Of a DNA stretch of 64,000 nt, positions 1 through 9,984 are shown one piece after another. Made by a program: the position numbers and the translations under genes. Source of the stretch: Ensifer adhaerens (GTDB lineage Bacteria > Pseudomonadota > Alphaproteobacteria > Rhizobiales > Rhizobiaceae); the NCBI RefSeq assembly GCF_002940685.1, contig NZ_PNFP01000001.1:372001-436000 (forward strand), written 5' to 3'. Below the pieces are notes generated by a model. It saw only the letters and a program-made list of their open reading frames with translations, searched no databases and had not been told where the DNA came from. Positions within the stretch are counted from its first letter, which is position 1; the number at the start of each line of letters is the position of its first letter.

Positions 1-846
1 GACGATCCGCTGGCGGTGCGCCTTCTGCACGATCGCTTCGAAATGCTCGTGGATCTCCGCAAAGATCGATTCGGACGGTACGAAGAGGAAGGCGGTGTCC
101 TGCGTCTCGCCCGGGATCAGATACTTGCCGGCGATATCGCGCACATGGGTTTCCATGTCGCGGCGAAAGAGCTGCGCGATCTGCTGGCGGCGTTCCGGCG
201 TGGGTGCATCCCGCATCGCATTCCAGGCTTCGAGCGGGAACTTGGCGTCGATGACGAGCGGCGGCTGGCCGTTCGGCATGCGGATGGTGCAGTCGGGACG
301 TGCCCCGTTCGACAGCGTCGCCTGGAACTCGAAAGCGCCCATCGGCAGTCCGTCAGCGATGATCGCTTCCATGCGCGACTGGCCGAAGGCGCCGCGCGTC
401 TGCTTGTTCGACAGAATGGCCTGCAGCCCGGCCATGTCCTTGGCAAGCGCCTGGATGTTGTTCTGGGCCGTATCGATGACTGCGAGGCGCTCCTGCAGCC
501 GGCGCAAATTTTCATGCGTCGCCTTGGTCTGTTCGCTGATCGAGGCGCCGATGCGGTGGGTCATGCCGTCGATGCGCTGGCTGAGCGTCTGGTTGAGCTC
601 CGCCTGCCGCGCCCCGAACACCTCGGCCATGGCGGCGACCCGCCCTTGCATCTCCGTCTGGGCGGCGAGCAGCATCGCCATCTGTTCCTGTCGTTCCTCG
701 TCACGGGTGTCTCGCCGCCGGGAAAACGCCATCACAAGAGCAGCCGCGACGACAAGGCCGGCGGCAATCGCGAGATGGCCCAGGGTGATCGGCAGGGTGC
801 CGACGAAAAACAGCGGCTGGGCGAAGGGGAGGGGCGCAGGTTCCAT
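1..846 (-). CDS. rmuC: DNA recombination protein RmuC, C-terminus cut by window edge
   Basis: The 282 visible residues run from the start codon off the left edge. An N-terminal membrane anchor (about residues 18-40, ending in basic RRR) is followed by a long Gln/Glu-rich coiled coil (about 45-150). The conserved RmuC core then begins with motifs such as NKQTRGAFGQ, MPNGQPPLVIDAKFPLEAW and KYLIPGETQDTAFLFVPSE. RmuC proteins have a PD-(D/E)XK-like nuclease fold and limit recombination at inverted repeats; that role is family knowledge. The gene is divergent from def, with about 150 bp between them. I chose the ATG at 844-846 because it immediately precedes the membrane anchor. The product is certain at family level; the rest of the protein is outside the window. 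Confidence 0.9.
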   Translation of the reverse strand, partial: MEPAPLPFAQPLFFVGTLPITLGHLAIAAGLVVAAALVMAFSRRRDTRDEERQEQMAMLLAAQTEMQGRVAAMAEVFGARQAELNQTLSQRIDGMTHRIGASISEQTKATHENLRRLQERLAVIDTAQNNIQALAKDMAGLQAILSNKQTRGAFGQSRMEAIIADGLPMGAFEFQATLSNGARPDCTIRMPNGQPPLVIDAKFPLEAWNAMRDAPTPERRQQIAQLFRRDMETHVRDIAGKYLIPGETQDTAFLFVPSESIFAEIHEHFEAIVQKAHRQRIV

Positions 847-997
847 GCGTCAAACCTAACAGATTCTTCGGTTATGGATAGATCAAAACAAGAACATTCG
901 ACCGATGCAGTTAACGCGGGCCGATGCAGCAAGGGCTGCTGCGGGTGGCAAGGCAATTTCCTTGCACGCCGACGGAAAGATCGGCTATGGGAGCAAC

Positions 998-1522
998 ATG
1001 ACGATCAAGCCGCTTATCATCCTTCCCGATCCTGTGCTTCGCCAGGTTTCCACGCCGATCGAAACCATCGACGCGGACGTCCGCCGTCTGGCCGACGACA
1101 TGCTCGAAACCATGTACGACGCCCCTGGGATCGGCCTTGCCGCGATCCAGATCGGCGTCGCCAGACGCATGCTGGTGCTCGACGTCTCGAAAGAGGGCGA
1201 CGAGAAGACGCCTCTCGTCTTCATCAACCCCGAGATCGTTGCGTCTTCCGATGAACGCTCGGTCTATGAGGAAGGCTGCCTGTCGATCCCCGACTATTAC
1301 GCCGAGGTCGAGCGCCCCGCTGTCATCACCGTCAGGCACCTCGACCGCGACGGCAAGCAACAGACGATCGAGGCCGACGGCCTGCTCGCCACCTGCCTGC
1401 AGCACGAGATCGATCACCTGAACGGCGTGCTGTTCATCGACCATATCTCCAAGCTCAAGCGCGACATGGTGATCCGCAAGTTCACCAAGGCCGCCAAGAC
1501 GCGCGGCGCAAAGGCGATCTGA
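998..1522 (+). CDS. def: Peptide deformylase
   Basis: This 174-residue metalloenzyme removes the N-terminal formyl group from nascent proteins. All three family motifs are visible: GIGLAAIQ (motif 1), EGCLS (motif 2, metal-ligand Cys) and HEIDHLNG (motif 3, the HEXXH metal site). Length is normal for the family. The ATG at 998 has a GGAG-like Shine-Dalgarno just upstream and gives the usual N-terminus beginning with the conserved ILPDPVLRQ segment; the open frame extends further upstream but that part is not conserved. It lies upstream of fmt (methionyl-tRNA formyltransferase), so the enzymes that add and remove the formyl group are paired, followed by truA. Confidence 0.96.
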   Translation: MTIKPLIILPDPVLRQVSTPIETIDADVRRLADDMLETMYDAPGIGLAAIQIGVARRMLVLDVSKEGDEKTPLVFINPEIVASSDERSVYEEGCLSIPDYYAEVERPAVITVRHLDRDGKQQTIEADGLLATCLQHEIDHLNGVLFIDHISKLKRDMVIRKFTKAAKTRGAKAI

Positions 1523-1573
1523 GCCTTCGATCGCGGAAGATCGCGCGAAAGCTTGAAGGCGGGAACCCGTTGA

Positions 1574-1664
1574 ACATTCCAGGAAGAGCGTGAGACGGCT
1601 TTCCTGGAATTGTCCTGTTTTTAGAGAATGAGATCATTTCGCCGTTTCCCCGCATGAAGTGATC
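1574..1664 (+). repeat. Rhizobial palindromic intergenic repeat, possible def terminator
   Basis: The def-fmt gap holds a perfect 10-bp stem, ATTCCAGGAA at 1576-1585 with TTCCTGGAAT at 1601-1610, followed by a T-rich stretch that could end the def transcript. Its arms and loop resemble the paired elements at 45899-45995, so it belongs to the same repeat family (RIME-like). A second stem, GATCATTTC (1632-1640) with GAAGTGATC (1656-1664, one G-U pair), ends just before the fmt ribosome-binding site. Confidence 0.6.
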
Positions 1665-1685
1665 TGAAAGGACGGAGTTACCGCC

Positions 1686-2621
1686 TTGTCGCTTCGCATC
1701 ATCTTCATGGGTACGCCGGAATTCTCGGTGCCGACGCTGGCGGCACTTGCCGAGGCGGGCCATCAGATTGTCGCCGCCTATACCCAGCCGCCGCGGCCGG
1801 GCGGCAGGCGCGGGCTCGACCTGCAGAAATCGCCAGTGCATCAGGCGGCCGAGTTGCTCGGGATTCCCGTGCTGACGCCGGTCAACTTCAAGGACGAGGC
1901 GGACCGCCAGACCTTCCGGGACTTCGACGCCGATGTCGCCGTCGTCGTCGCCTATGGCCTGCTTTTGCCCGAGGCGATCCTCACCGGCACCAAATACGGC
2001 TGCTACAACGGCCACGCTTCGCTGTTGCCGCGCTGGCGCGGCGCTGCCCCCATCCAGCGCGCCATCATGGCCGGCGATCCTGAGACCGGCATGATGGTGA
2101 TGAAGATGGACAAGGGACTGGACACCGGCCCCGTCGCGCTCACCAAGGTTGTCCAGATCGGCGAGACCATGACCGGCGGCGAGCTGCACGACCGGCTGAT
2201 GCAGGTGGGCGCGACGTTGATGCGGGAGGCGATGGCCAAGCTCGAAGCCGGCGACCTGCCGCTGACGGCGCAGACCGACGAGGGTGTCGCCTATGCCGCA
2301 AAGATCAGCAAGACGGAAACGCGCATCGATTTTGCCCGCAGCGCAAAAGAGGTGCACGATCATATCCGCGGCCTGTCGCCGTTCCCGGGCGCCTGGTTCG
2401 AGCTCGAGATTGCCGGGAAGCCGGAACGTATCAAGGTGCTGAACTCCGAACTGGCAGCCGGCGCCGGCGAGGCCGGCACGGTGCTCGACGACAATCTGAC
2501 GATTGCCTGCGGCGAAGGCGCCGTGCGCCTCACCCGCCTGCAGCGCGCCGGCGGCAAGGCGTTGGGTGCGGCCGACTTCCTGCGCGGAACGCCGGTGGCT
2601 GCCGGCACGAGGGTCGGCTGA
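1686..2621 (+). CDS. fmt: Methionyl-tRNA formyltransferase
   Basis: This 311-residue enzyme transfers a formyl group from 10-formyl-tetrahydrofolate to Met-tRNA(fMet) for initiation. The N-terminal Rossmann formyltransferase domain opens with [12 protein letters not shown]. The catalytic region reads [17 protein letters not shown], carrying the Asn and His of the active site, with a downstream [14 protein letters not shown] segment. The C-terminal tRNA-binding domain (from about residue 210) is complete. The start is TTG at 1686, preceded by AAAGGACGGAG; the next ATG would delete the first beta strand. Its stop overlaps the truA start by one base, indicating translational coupling. Confidence 0.95.
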   Translation: MSLRIIFMGTPEFSVPTLAALAEAGHQIVAAYTQPPRPGGRRGLDLQKSPVHQAAELLGIPVLTPVNFKDEADRQTFRDFDADVAVVVAYGLLLPEAILTGTKYGCYNGHASLLPRWRGAAPIQRAIMAGDPETGMMVMKMDKGLDTGPVALTKVVQIGETMTGGELHDRLMQVGATLMREAMAKLEAGDLPLTAQTDEGVAYAAKISKTETRIDFARSAKEVHDHIRGLSPFPGAWFELEIAGKPERIKVLNSELAAGAGEAGTVLDDNLTIACGEGAVRLTRLQRAGGKALGAADFLRGTPVAAGTRVG

Positions 2622-3364
2622 TGCCGCGATTCAAGCTGACCGTTGAATATGACGGCTCCGACTATGTCGGCTGGCAAAGGCAGGACAACGGCCAGTCCGT
2701 GCAAGGGGCGATCGAAAAGGCGATCCTGTCGCTCACCGGCGAGACCGTGTCCATCCGCGGTGCCGGCCGTACGGACTCGGGCGTGCACGCCAGCGGCCAG
2801 GTGATGCATGCCGATCTCACCCGTCCGTGGAAGCCCTATACGCTGCGCAACGCGCTGAACGCCCATCTGGGGCTTGCCGGTGAGCGCGTGGCGATCCTCG
2901 AGGCCGAGGAAGTGTCCGAGCAATTCGATGCGCGTTTCTCGGCGCTGCGCCGGCATTATCTCTACCGCATCATTTCACGTCCGGCGCCGCTGGCGCTCGA
3001 AGCCAGGCGAGCCTGGTGGGTGCCGAAGCCGCTCGACCATGCGGCGATGCATGCGGGTGCCCAGCGGCTCGTCGGCCATCACGATTTCACCACCTTCCGC
3101 TCCGCCCATTGTCAGGCGACGAGCCCGGTGCGCACGCTCGACCGGCTGGACGTGGCCCTGGTCGCCGGCGTCATCGAAATCCGCGCGACGGCGCAGAGCT
3201 TCCTGCACAACCAGATCCGGTCCTTCGCGGGCTCGCTGAAGCTGGTGGGGGAAGGCAAGTGGACGCCGGACGATTTGCAGGCCGCGCTTGAAGCGCGCGA
3301 CCGCAAGGCCTGCGGCCCGGTGGCGCCGCCGGCCGGGCTCTATTTCCTTCAGGTGGATTACTGA
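2621..3364 (+). CDS. truA: tRNA pseudouridine synthase A
   Basis: This enzyme makes pseudouridine at positions 38-40 of the tRNA anticodon stem-loop. The 247-residue protein begins with the typical [18 protein letters not shown] segment. The catalytic Asp lies in [12 protein letters not shown] (about residue 53), and [13 protein letters not shown] forms the conserved C-terminal half. The ATG overlaps the fmt stop (TGATG), so fmt and truA are cotranscribed and coupled. Length is normal and nothing is unusual. Confidence 0.96.
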   Translation: MPRFKLTVEYDGSDYVGWQRQDNGQSVQGAIEKAILSLTGETVSIRGAGRTDSGVHASGQVMHADLTRPWKPYTLRNALNAHLGLAGERVAILEAEEVSEQFDARFSALRRHYLYRIISRPAPLALEARRAWWVPKPLDHAAMHAGAQRLVGHHDFTTFRSAHCQATSPVRTLDRLDVALVAGVIEIRATAQSFLHNQIRSFAGSLKLVGEGKWTPDDLQAALEARDRKACGPVAPPAGLYFLQVDY

Positions 3365-3374
3365 TCCCGAAATC

Positions 3375-3974
3375 TTAGCTTGTCGGGATCAGGCCGAAGA
3401 AGCGCTGCAGGAGATCGCCGATCATCATCGACGGCAGCAGGAAGAGCGCCGTCAGCGCTGAGGCAAGCAGCGTCTGGTTGCCCGTCACCATGCGCAGAAG
3501 CCGGAAGAGCACCGCGATGCTGATGACGAGCAGCGTCAGCCAGATGAAGCTCGTCAGCCCCTGGCTCCCGGGAATGACGACACGGATCGCCGCCGGCACC
3601 GCCATGGCATAGGAGAGCGGCACGGAGAGCCAGTTGGTGGTGACGACGATCGGCACCACCGCTCCGGCAAAGCCGAGCGGGCGTGACAGGATGGCGATCA
3701 GCACCAGTGGCAACAGCCAGCTGACGAGATCGACAACCAAAAGCTTGAAGATGAAGCCGATGCCGATCGTGGTGCCGTCAGGCATGACCGAGAGATAGTA
3801 GAGCCGCCAGGACGCCCAGGTGACGGCAATCGCCGGCAGGCACCAGAGCATGGACGTGAAGGAGCGCCAGAGGCCGCTCTCGCTGAAATCCAGCCAGCGG
3901 AAGCCTTCTTCTTTACCCTGCGCCAGGAGCCAGAGCCCCCGGATATAGGCAAGCACCTCATCAAGCAGCGGCAT
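3375..3974 (-). CDS. Uncharacterised polytopic membrane protein
   Basis: This 199-residue protein has about five hydrophobic segments, for example [40 protein letters not shown] and [19 protein letters not shown] recognise no catalytic motif. The start at 3974 ([13 protein letters not shown]) overlaps the end of dapE by 14 bp, so it is probably translated from the dapE mRNA. An upstream in-frame start would add ten polar residues and is less likely. It sits at the same place next to dapE in related rhizobia as far as I recall, but a function cannot be assigned. Confidence 0.75.
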   Translation of the reverse strand: MPLLDEVLAYIRGLWLLAQGKEEGFRWLDFSESGLWRSFTSMLWCLPAIAVTWASWRLYYLSVMPDGTTIGIGFIFKLLVVDLVSWLLPLVLIAILSRPLGFAGAVVPIVVTTNWLSVPLSYAMAVPAAIRVVIPGSQGLTSFIWLTLLVISIAVLFRLLRMVTGNQTLLASALTALFLLPSMMIGDLLQRFFGLIPTS

Positions 3975-5154
3975 GGCCGAACCAGCGGGCGATGAACGTT
4001 TCATAGATGTTCGTCAGCGTCTCGAGATCGGCGACGGCGACGCGCTCATCGACCATGTGCATCGTCTGGCCGACGAGGCCGAACTCGACCACCGGGCAGT
4101 AATCCTTGATGAAGCGTGCGTCCGAGGTGCCGCCGGTCGTCGACAGCTTCGGCTGACGCCCCGTCACGGCTTCCACCGCGCCGGAGAGCGATTCGATCAG
4201 CGCATTGTTGCGTGTGAGAAACACGTGGCTCGGGCGCTCGGCCCAGGCGATCTCGTAGCGGACCGGCGCGCGGTCCGGACGCAGGTTGCCGCTTGCCGCC
4301 GCACGGTCGAGCCGGGCGATGATCTCGGCCATCAGGCTTTCCGCCGTCCAGGTGTCGTTGAAGCGGATGTTGAAGGCGGCCGTCGCCTTGGCCGGTATGA
4401 CGTTGACCGCACCGTTGCCGACATCGATCGTCGTCACTTCCAGATTGGAGGGCTGGAAGCTCTCGGTGCCGTTGTCGAAGGGCGGGTCCATCAGCGCCTG
4501 CGTCAGCTGCAGGATGCCACGCACGGGGCTGTCGGCGAGATGCGGATAGGCCGCATGGCCCTGCACGCCGTGAACGGTGATGCGGCCGGAGAGCGAACCA
4601 CGGCGGCCGATCTTGATCATATCGCCAAGCTGGTCTGGGTTGGTCGGCTCGCCGACGAGGCAGGCATCCCAGCGCTCGCCCTTGTCAGCCGCCCATTGCA
4701 GGAGCTTGGTGGTGCCGTTGATCGCCGGGCCTTCTTCATCGCCGGTGATGAGGAAGGAAACCGAGCCCTTCGGGGCCCCATGCTTTTCGATATGGCGGGC
4801 GATGGCGGCGACGAAGCAGGCGATGCCGCCCTTCATGTCGACCGCGCCGCGGCCGTACATTTCTCCGCCGGCGATGTCGGCCGAAAACGGCCCGTGGCTC
4901 CAGGCGGCCTCGTCGCCGACGGGAACGACGTCGGTATGGCCGGCGAACATCAGGTGCGGGCCCTCGGTCCCGAGCCGCGCATAGAGGTTCTCGATGTCGG
5001 GCGTGCCAACGTCCTTCGCCACCACGCGGTCGACTGCAAAGCCGAGCGGCTTCAGCATGGTTTCGAGTGCTGCAAGCGCTCCGCCTTCGGCCGGGGTGAC
5101 CGAGGGGCAACGGATGAGGGTGGCGAGATTGGCGATCGGATCGGTGGAGGTCAT
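3961..5154 (-). CDS. dapE: Succinyl-diaminopimelate desuccinylase
   Basis: This enzyme hydrolyses N-succinyl-LL-2,6-diaminopimelate to LL-diaminopimelate and succinate in lysine and peptidoglycan synthesis. The 397-residue protein is an M20 di-zinc peptidase. Visible motifs are [13 protein letters not shown] (metal His), [14 protein letters not shown] (bridging Asp), [12 protein letters not shown] (catalytic Glu pair), GEPT, and [11 protein letters not shown] toward the C-terminus. The dimerisation domain is in the middle (about 180-290). The dapD gene of the same pathway lies about 9 kb away on the same strand. No clear Shine-Dalgarno is seen; the start matches the family N-terminus ([15 protein letters not shown]). 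Confidence 0.95.
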   Translation of the reverse strand: MTSTDPIANLATLIRCPSVTPAEGGALAALETMLKPLGFAVDRVVAKDVGTPDIENLYARLGTEGPHLMFAGHTDVVPVGDEAAWSHGPFSADIAGGEMYGRGAVDMKGGIACFVAAIARHIEKHGAPKGSVSFLITGDEEGPAINGTTKLLQWAADKGERWDACLVGEPTNPDQLGDMIKIGRRGSLSGRITVHGVQGHAAYPHLADSPVRGILQLTQALMDPPFDNGTESFQPSNLEVTTIDVGNGAVNVIPAKATAAFNIRFNDTWTAESLMAEIIARLDRAAASGNLRPDRAPVRYEIAWAERPSHVFLTRNNALIESLSGAVEAVTGRQPKLSTTGGTSDARFIKDYCPVVEFGLVGQTMHMVDERVAVADLETLTNIYETFIARWFGHAAA

Positions 5155-5322
5155 CTAACGCTATGCCGTCTGCATGGCCGCGGGGGCCTTGGGAATGGAG
5201 GCTGCTGGTTTATCCGATCGCCAGCGAACTGTCACGCAAGATGGCGACCCGACGCGTGAGATGGGCAACTGGCGCGCGAGACGCAGAACGGCGCCGCGCC
5301 TGGGCGGAGGCGCAGCGCCGCA

Positions 5323-5358
5323 GCTTCAACGGGCCGGAGTGAACCGGCCCGCCTGAAG
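5323..5358 (-). terminator. Hairpin after the RND permease gene
   Basis: GGGCCGG (5331-5337) pairs with CCGGCCC (5344-5350), with an outer CTTCA/TGAAG extension (5323-5327 and 5354-5358). It lies 24 bp beyond the permease stop codon. There is no T-tract, so a transcription-terminating role is tentative. Confidence 0.4.
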
Positions 5359-5381
5359 ATCGCGAAGGGATGGAGAAGGGC

Positions 5382-8300
5382 TTATTCTCCGGGCGCCAGA
5401 TGCGGCGCTTCGATATGGGCGCCTGCGTGCTTCAGCGGCCGCTCGCCGGCGAGCTTGCGGATCAGCACGTAGAACACCGGCGTCATGAAGATGCCGAAGG
5501 CGGTAACGCCGATCATGCCGGCAAAGACCGCAACACCCATCGCCGAGCGCATTTCCGCACCGGCGCCGGTCGACAGGACCAGCGGCACGACGCCCATGAT
5601 GAAGGCCATCGAGGTCATCAGGATCGGGCGAAGACGCAGCCGGCTTGCCTCGATTGCCGCCTTGACCGGCGTGCTGCCCGAGAGTTCCAGTTCGCGGGCG
5701 AACTCGACGATCAGGATGGCGTTCTTCGCCGATAGCCCGACCAAGACGATCAGGCCGATCTGGGTGAAGACGTTGTTGTCGCCTCCGGTCAGCCAGACGC
5801 CCACCAGCGCCGCCATGATGCCCATCGGCACGATCAGGATGATCGCGATCGGCAGCGTCAGGCTTTCATACTGGGCAGCGAGCACCAGGTAGACGAGCAG
5901 CAGCGCCAGCGGGAAGACCAGGATGCCGGAATTGCCCGCAAGAATCTGCTGGTAGGTCAGGTCCGTCCACTCGTAGCCGATGCCCGGAGGCAGGGTTTCA
6001 GCGGCGATGCGTTCAATGGCTTCCTGCGCCTGGCCGGACGAGAAACCCGGTGCCGGGCCGCCGTTGATGTCGGCGGACAGGAAGCCGTTGTAGCGGATCG
6101 CCCGTTCGGCACCGACCGTTTGCTCGACCTTCAGCAGCGCCGACAGCGGGATCATTTCGCCGGACTGCGAGCGCACCTTCAGCTTGCCGATGTCGTCGGC
6201 ATGGCTGCGGTAGTTGGCATCCGCCTGGACACGCACGCTGTAGGTGCGGCCGAAGGCGTTGAAGTCGTTGACGTAGAGCGAGCCCAGGTAGATCTGCAAG
6301 GTCTCGAAGACGTCGGTGACGGCCACGCCGAGCTGGCGCGCTTTCACGCGGTCGAGGTCGGCATAGAGCTGCGGCACGTTGATCTGGTAGCTCGAATAGA
6401 GCCCGGCCAGTTCCGGTGCCTGGTAGGCCTTGGCGAGGAAGGCCTTGGCCGCCTCGTCGAGCGCCTGGTAGCCGAGGCCGTTCTTGTCCTCAAGCTGCAG
6501 CTTGAAGCCGCCGGTCGTGCCGAGACCCTGGACGGGCGGCGGCGGGAACATGGCGATGAACGCATCCTGGATGACGCCGAATTCCTGGTTGAGCTGCATG
6601 GCGATCGCGCCGCCGGAGAGCTCAGGCGTCTTGCGTTCCTCGAAGGGCTTGAGGGCGACGAACACGATGCCGGAGTTCGACGAGTTGGTGAAGCCGTTGA
6701 TCGACAGGCCCGGGAAGGCGATGGCGTTTTCGACGCCCGGGTGCTTGAGCGCGATCTCGCTCATGCGCTTGATCACGTCTTCCGAGCGGTCAAGGGTGGC
6801 TGCATCCGGAAGCTGGGCGAAGCCGATCAGGTACTGCTTGTCCTGCGCCGGCACGAAGCCGCCGGGAACCGCGCGAAACAGCGTGAAGGTGACGCCGAGA
6901 AGCACGACATAGACCACCATGATCAGCGACTTGCGCGTCAGGATTCGGCCGACGCCGCGGCCATAGGCTTCCGAGCTTGCCCCGAAGAAGCGGTTGAAGC
7001 CGCGGAAGAACCAGCCGAACAGCCTGTCCATCACCCGCGTCAGCCAGTCCTTCGGCGCGTGATGGTCCTTCAGGAGAAGGGCGGCCAGCGCCGGGGAGAG
7101 CGTCAGCGAATTCAGCGCCGAGATGACGGTCGAGATTGCGATCGTCAGCGCGAACTGGCGATAGAACTGGCCGGTAAGCCCGGTGATGAAGGCGAGCGGC
7201 ACGAACACGGCGACGAGCACCAGCGCGATCGCGATGATCGGGCCCGAGACTTCCTGCATGGCGCGGTAGGTCGCCTGCACCGGCGACAGGCCCTGCTCGA
7301 TGTTGCGTTCGACGTTTTCCACCACGACGATCGCGTCGTCGACGACGATGCCGATCGCCAGCACCAGGCCGAAGAGGCTGAGCGCGTTGATCGAGAAGCC
7401 GAAGACATACATGACGGCGAAGGTGCCGACGATCGAGACCGGCACGGCGACGAGCGGAATGATCGAGGCGCGCCAGGTTTGCAGGAAGATGATGACGACG
7501 AGCACGACCAGCGCGATGGCTTCGAGCAGTGTGTCGACCACCGATTCGATCGAGGCGCGCACGAACTGGGTGGTGTCGTAGACGATGCCGTAGTCGACGC
7601 CATCGGGCATGGTGAGCTTCATCTCGGCCATGGCCTTGCGCACGTCGTCGGAAATCTGGATCGCGTTCGATCCGGGGGCCTGGAAGACCGCCATGCCGAC
7701 GGCGGGCTTGTTGTCGAGCAGCGAGCGCAACGAATAGTCGGAAGCGCCCATTTCGACGCGGGCAACGTCGGCCAGGCGGGTTACTTCGCCTTGAGCGCCG
7801 GACTTGACGACGATGTTCTCGAAGTCCTCGGGCGTCTGCAGGCGGCCCTGGGCGTTGACGGAGAGCTGCAGGTCGAGGCCCGGGACGGAAGGCGAGGCGC
7901 CGATCACGCCGGCTGCCGCCTGCACGTTCTGGCCGCGCACCGCATTGGCGATGTCGCTTGCGGCAAGGCCGCGCTCGGCCGCCTTCTGCGGGTCGATCCA
8001 GATGCGCATCGAATAGTCGCCGCCGCCGAAGATCTGAACCTGACCGACGCCTTCGATGCGCGCCAGCCGATCCTTGACGTTCAGCACACCGTAGTTGCGC
8101 AGATAGTTGATGTCATACTGGCCGCTCGGCGAAAGCAGGTGCACGACCATGGTCAGGTCGGGCGAGCTCTTGACCGTGGTGATGCCGAGGCGGCGCACCT
8201 CCTCGGGCAGCCGCGGCTCGGCCTGCGAGACGCGGTTCTGCACGAGCTGTTGCGCCTGGTCCGGGTCGGTGCCGAGCGCGAAGGTGACGGTCAGCGTCAT

Positions 8301-8567
8301 CAGGCCGTCTGCGGTCGCCTGGCTCTGCATGTAGAGCATGTCCTCGACGCCGTTGATCTGCTCTTCGAGCGGTGTCGCCACCGTCTCGGCGATGACGGCC
8401 GGGTTGGCGCCCGGATATTGCGCGCGCACGACGATCTGCGGCGGCACGACTTCGGGATATTCGGAGATCGGCAGACCGGTCATGCCGATCAGGCCGGCCA
8501 CGAAGATCAGGACCGAAAGAACGCCCGCGAAGACCGGGCGGTCGACGAAGAAGCGTGAGAAATTCAT
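5382..8567 (-). CDS. RND multidrug efflux permease, AcrB/MexB type (HAE1)
   Basis: This 1061-residue inner-membrane proton/drug antiporter has the full HAE1 layout of 12 membrane segments and two large periplasmic loops. It starts with FSRFFVDRPVFAGVLSVLIF (TM1) and SEYPEVVPPQIVVRAQYPGA. The proton-relay aspartates are in GIVVDDAIVVVENVERN (TM4) and the matching Lys is in AKNAILIVEFA (TM10). The ATG at 8565-8567 has a strong AAGGGGG site; an upstream extension of the frame lacks any family similarity. It follows its periplasmic adaptor gene by 132 bp. No outer-membrane channel gene lies nearby, so it presumably uses one encoded elsewhere. Substrates cannot be read from sequence. Confidence 0.95.
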   Translation of the reverse strand: MNFSRFFVDRPVFAGVLSVLIFVAGLIGMTGLPISEYPEVVPPQIVVRAQYPGANPAVIAETVATPLEEQINGVEDMLYMQSQATADGLMTLTVTFALGTDPDQAQQLVQNRVSQAEPRLPEEVRRLGITTVKSSPDLTMVVHLLSPSGQYDINYLRNYGVLNVKDRLARIEGVGQVQIFGGGDYSMRIWIDPQKAAERGLAASDIANAVRGQNVQAAAGVIGASPSVPGLDLQLSVNAQGRLQTPEDFENIVVKSGAQGEVTRLADVARVEMGASDYSLRSLLDNKPAVGMAVFQAPGSNAIQISDDVRKAMAEMKLTMPDGVDYGIVYDTTQFVRASIESVVDTLLEAIALVVLVVIIFLQTWRASIIPLVAVPVSIVGTFAVMYVFGFSINALSLFGLVLAIGIVVDDAIVVVENVERNIEQGLSPVQATYRAMQEVSGPIIAIALVLVAVFVPLAFITGLTGQFYRQFALTIAISTVISALNSLTLSPALAALLLKDHHAPKDWLTRVMDRLFGWFFRGFNRFFGASSEAYGRGVGRILTRKSLIMVVYVVLLGVTFTLFRAVPGGFVPAQDKQYLIGFAQLPDAATLDRSEDVIKRMSEIALKHPGVENAIAFPGLSINGFTNSSNSGIVFVALKPFEERKTPELSGGAIAMQLNQEFGVIQDAFIAMFPPPPVQGLGTTGGFKLQLEDKNGLGYQALDEAAKAFLAKAYQAPELAGLYSSYQINVPQLYADLDRVKARQLGVAVTDVFETLQIYLGSLYVNDFNAFGRTYSVRVQADANYRSHADDIGKLKVRSQSGEMIPLSALLKVEQTVGAERAIRYNGFLSADINGGPAPGFSSGQAQEAIERIAAETLPPGIGYEWTDLTYQQILAGNSGILVFPLALLLVYLVLAAQYESLTLPIAIILIVPMGIMAALVGVWLTGGDNNVFTQIGLIVLVGLSAKNAILIVEFARELELSGSTPVKAAIEASRLRLRPILMTSMAFIMGVVPLVLSTGAGAEMRSAMGVAVFAGMIGVTAFGIFMTPVFYVLIRKLAGERPLKHAGAHIEAPHLAPGE

Positions 8568-8665
8568 GGTATCCCCCTTGGGACGTTTCAGGGCAGAGCT
8601 CGCCCGTGCGCGGCGAAAAGCGTCGCCGCGCGGCAAGGTGTCTGCTGAGTGATGCCTGGGCTGGC

Positions 8666-8692
8666 CGCCTCTTCACATCGAGCGAAGAGGCG
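8666..8692 (-). other. Intercistronic stem-loop between adaptor and permease
   Basis: CGCCTCTTC (8666-8674) pairs perfectly with GAAGAGGCG (8684-8692) around a 9-nt loop. It lies just after the adaptor stop in the direction of transcription and has no T-tract. Such hairpins often stabilise upstream mRNA, so it could set the adaptor-to-permease ratio; this is inference. Confidence 0.4.
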
Positions 8693-8699
8693 CTTCAGT

Positions 8700-9902
8700 T
8701 TACTTGGCGATCGAGGCGGTCGTTTCCTCGACCTGCTGCGGCGCCACGATGACACCGGGGCGAACCCGCTGCAGGCCGTTGACGACGATGTTCTCGCCCG
8801 ACGCCAGACCGCTTTCGACGATACGCAGACCGTCGGAATTCGGTCCGAGCTTCACCTGGCGGTACTCGACCTTGTTGTCGGTGCCGACGACGAAGACGAA
8901 CTTCTTGTCCTGGTCGGAGCCGATGGCGCGGTCGCTGATGACGAGCTTTTCTTCCGGGTCCGGTTCGCCGATGCGGATGCGGACGAACTGTCCGGGGATC
9001 AGCTTGCCGTCGGCGTTTTCAAGCGCCGCGCGCACCCGGATCGTGCCGGTTGCCGCATCCACCTCGTTGTTGATGAGCTGGATGTGGCCGGAGATCGGCG
9101 TGCCTTCGTCTGCGGCGGTGCCGACCTGGACCGGGATGCGTTCGATGGCGCTGCCGCCGGCGGACGCCGCGAGCCTTGCGAGTGCGGTTGTGACCACCTC
9201 TTCGCTGGCATTGAAGCTCGCATAGATCGGATCGACCGAAACGAGCGTCGTCAGCACGGGCGAGGCGGAGCCGGCGGCCACGAGGTTGCCGGCAGTGACG
9301 TCGAGCCGGCCGACGCGGCCGGAGATCGGGGCGCGCACCTCGGTATATTGCAGGTCGAGTTCGGCCGTGCGCAGGGCCGCCTTGGCCGAACGGACCTCGG
9401 CCTGCGCCTCGTCATAGGCGCTGGAGCGCTGGTCGACGCTGCTCTGCGGCACGGCACTGGTGGTCACCAGCTTGCGGCCACGCTCGAGCTCGATCTTGGC
9501 GAGGGAAACGCGCGCTTCGGCGGCAGAAACCTGGGCCTTTGCCCGCTCGACGGCGGCGGCATAGGGTTCCGGGTCGATCGTCACAAGCAGGTCGCCCTGC
9601 TTGACGAGCGCGCCTTCGCGGAAGTGCGCCTTGAGGATGGCGCCGCCGACGCGCGGGCGAACCTCGACGCGCTCGATCGCTTCGAGCCGCCCGGAGAATT
9701 CCTCCCAGGTGGTGATGCGCTTGGACTGCGCCCGCGCCACCGAGACCGGAACGGCCGGCGGCGCGGCGGCGGCCGCATCGGTCGCGGCATCCGCTTCGAA
9801 ATGCTGCGGCAGGCCGAACAGGACGGCGGCACCGCCGCCGACAGACAAAAGGATGCTCAGGCCGGCGCCCCAGAGGGCCCGGCGGGTCACTGTCGATGTC
9901 AT
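8700..9902 (-). CDS. RND efflux periplasmic adaptor (membrane fusion protein)
   Basis: This 400-residue HlyD/AcrA-family protein bridges the RND permease and an outer-membrane channel. The N-terminus has one hydrophobic signal/anchor (about residues 8-30). The lipoyl/barrel-sandwich halves are recognisable at RVGGAILKAHFREGALVKQGDLL and YTEVRAPISGRVGRL, flanking a coiled-coil hairpin rich in Ala, Glu and Lys (about 110-180). It ends in the usual beta-barrel and membrane-proximal domains (VVNGLQRVRPGVIV). It lies 82 bp downstream of the hydrolase-fold gene and upstream of the permease on the same strand, so the three genes probably form one operon read from the promoter region near 10.9 kb. 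Confidence 0.94.
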   Translation of the reverse strand: MTSTVTRRALWGAGLSILLSVGGGAAVLFGLPQHFEADAATDAAAAAPPAVPVSVARAQSKRITTWEEFSGRLEAIERVEVRPRVGGAILKAHFREGALVKQGDLLVTIDPEPYAAAVERAKAQVSAAEARVSLAKIELERGRKLVTTSAVPQSSVDQRSSAYDEAQAEVRSAKAALRTAELDLQYTEVRAPISGRVGRLDVTAGNLVAAGSASPVLTTLVSVDPIYASFNASEEVVTTALARLAASAGGSAIERIPVQVGTAADEGTPISGHIQLINNEVDAATGTIRVRAALENADGKLIPGQFVRIRIGEPDPEEKLVISDRAIGSDQDKKFVFVVGTDNKVEYRQVKLGPNSDGLRIVESGLASGENIVVNGLQRVRPGVIVAPQQVEETTASIAK

Positions 9903-9984
9903 TTTTCTCTCCTTGCCGGTTGGGAGCCGGCGCTTTGCGTTCGATGCCAGATCGGGGGATGGGCTGGGTGACCGCCGCCCTCGT

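Noticed and set aside
6120-8558. Long plus-strand open frame antisense to the RND permease
   Set aside because: GC-rich codon bias of the real gene leaves the opposite strand open. The translation is rich in Arg, Asp and His with no recognisable domain.
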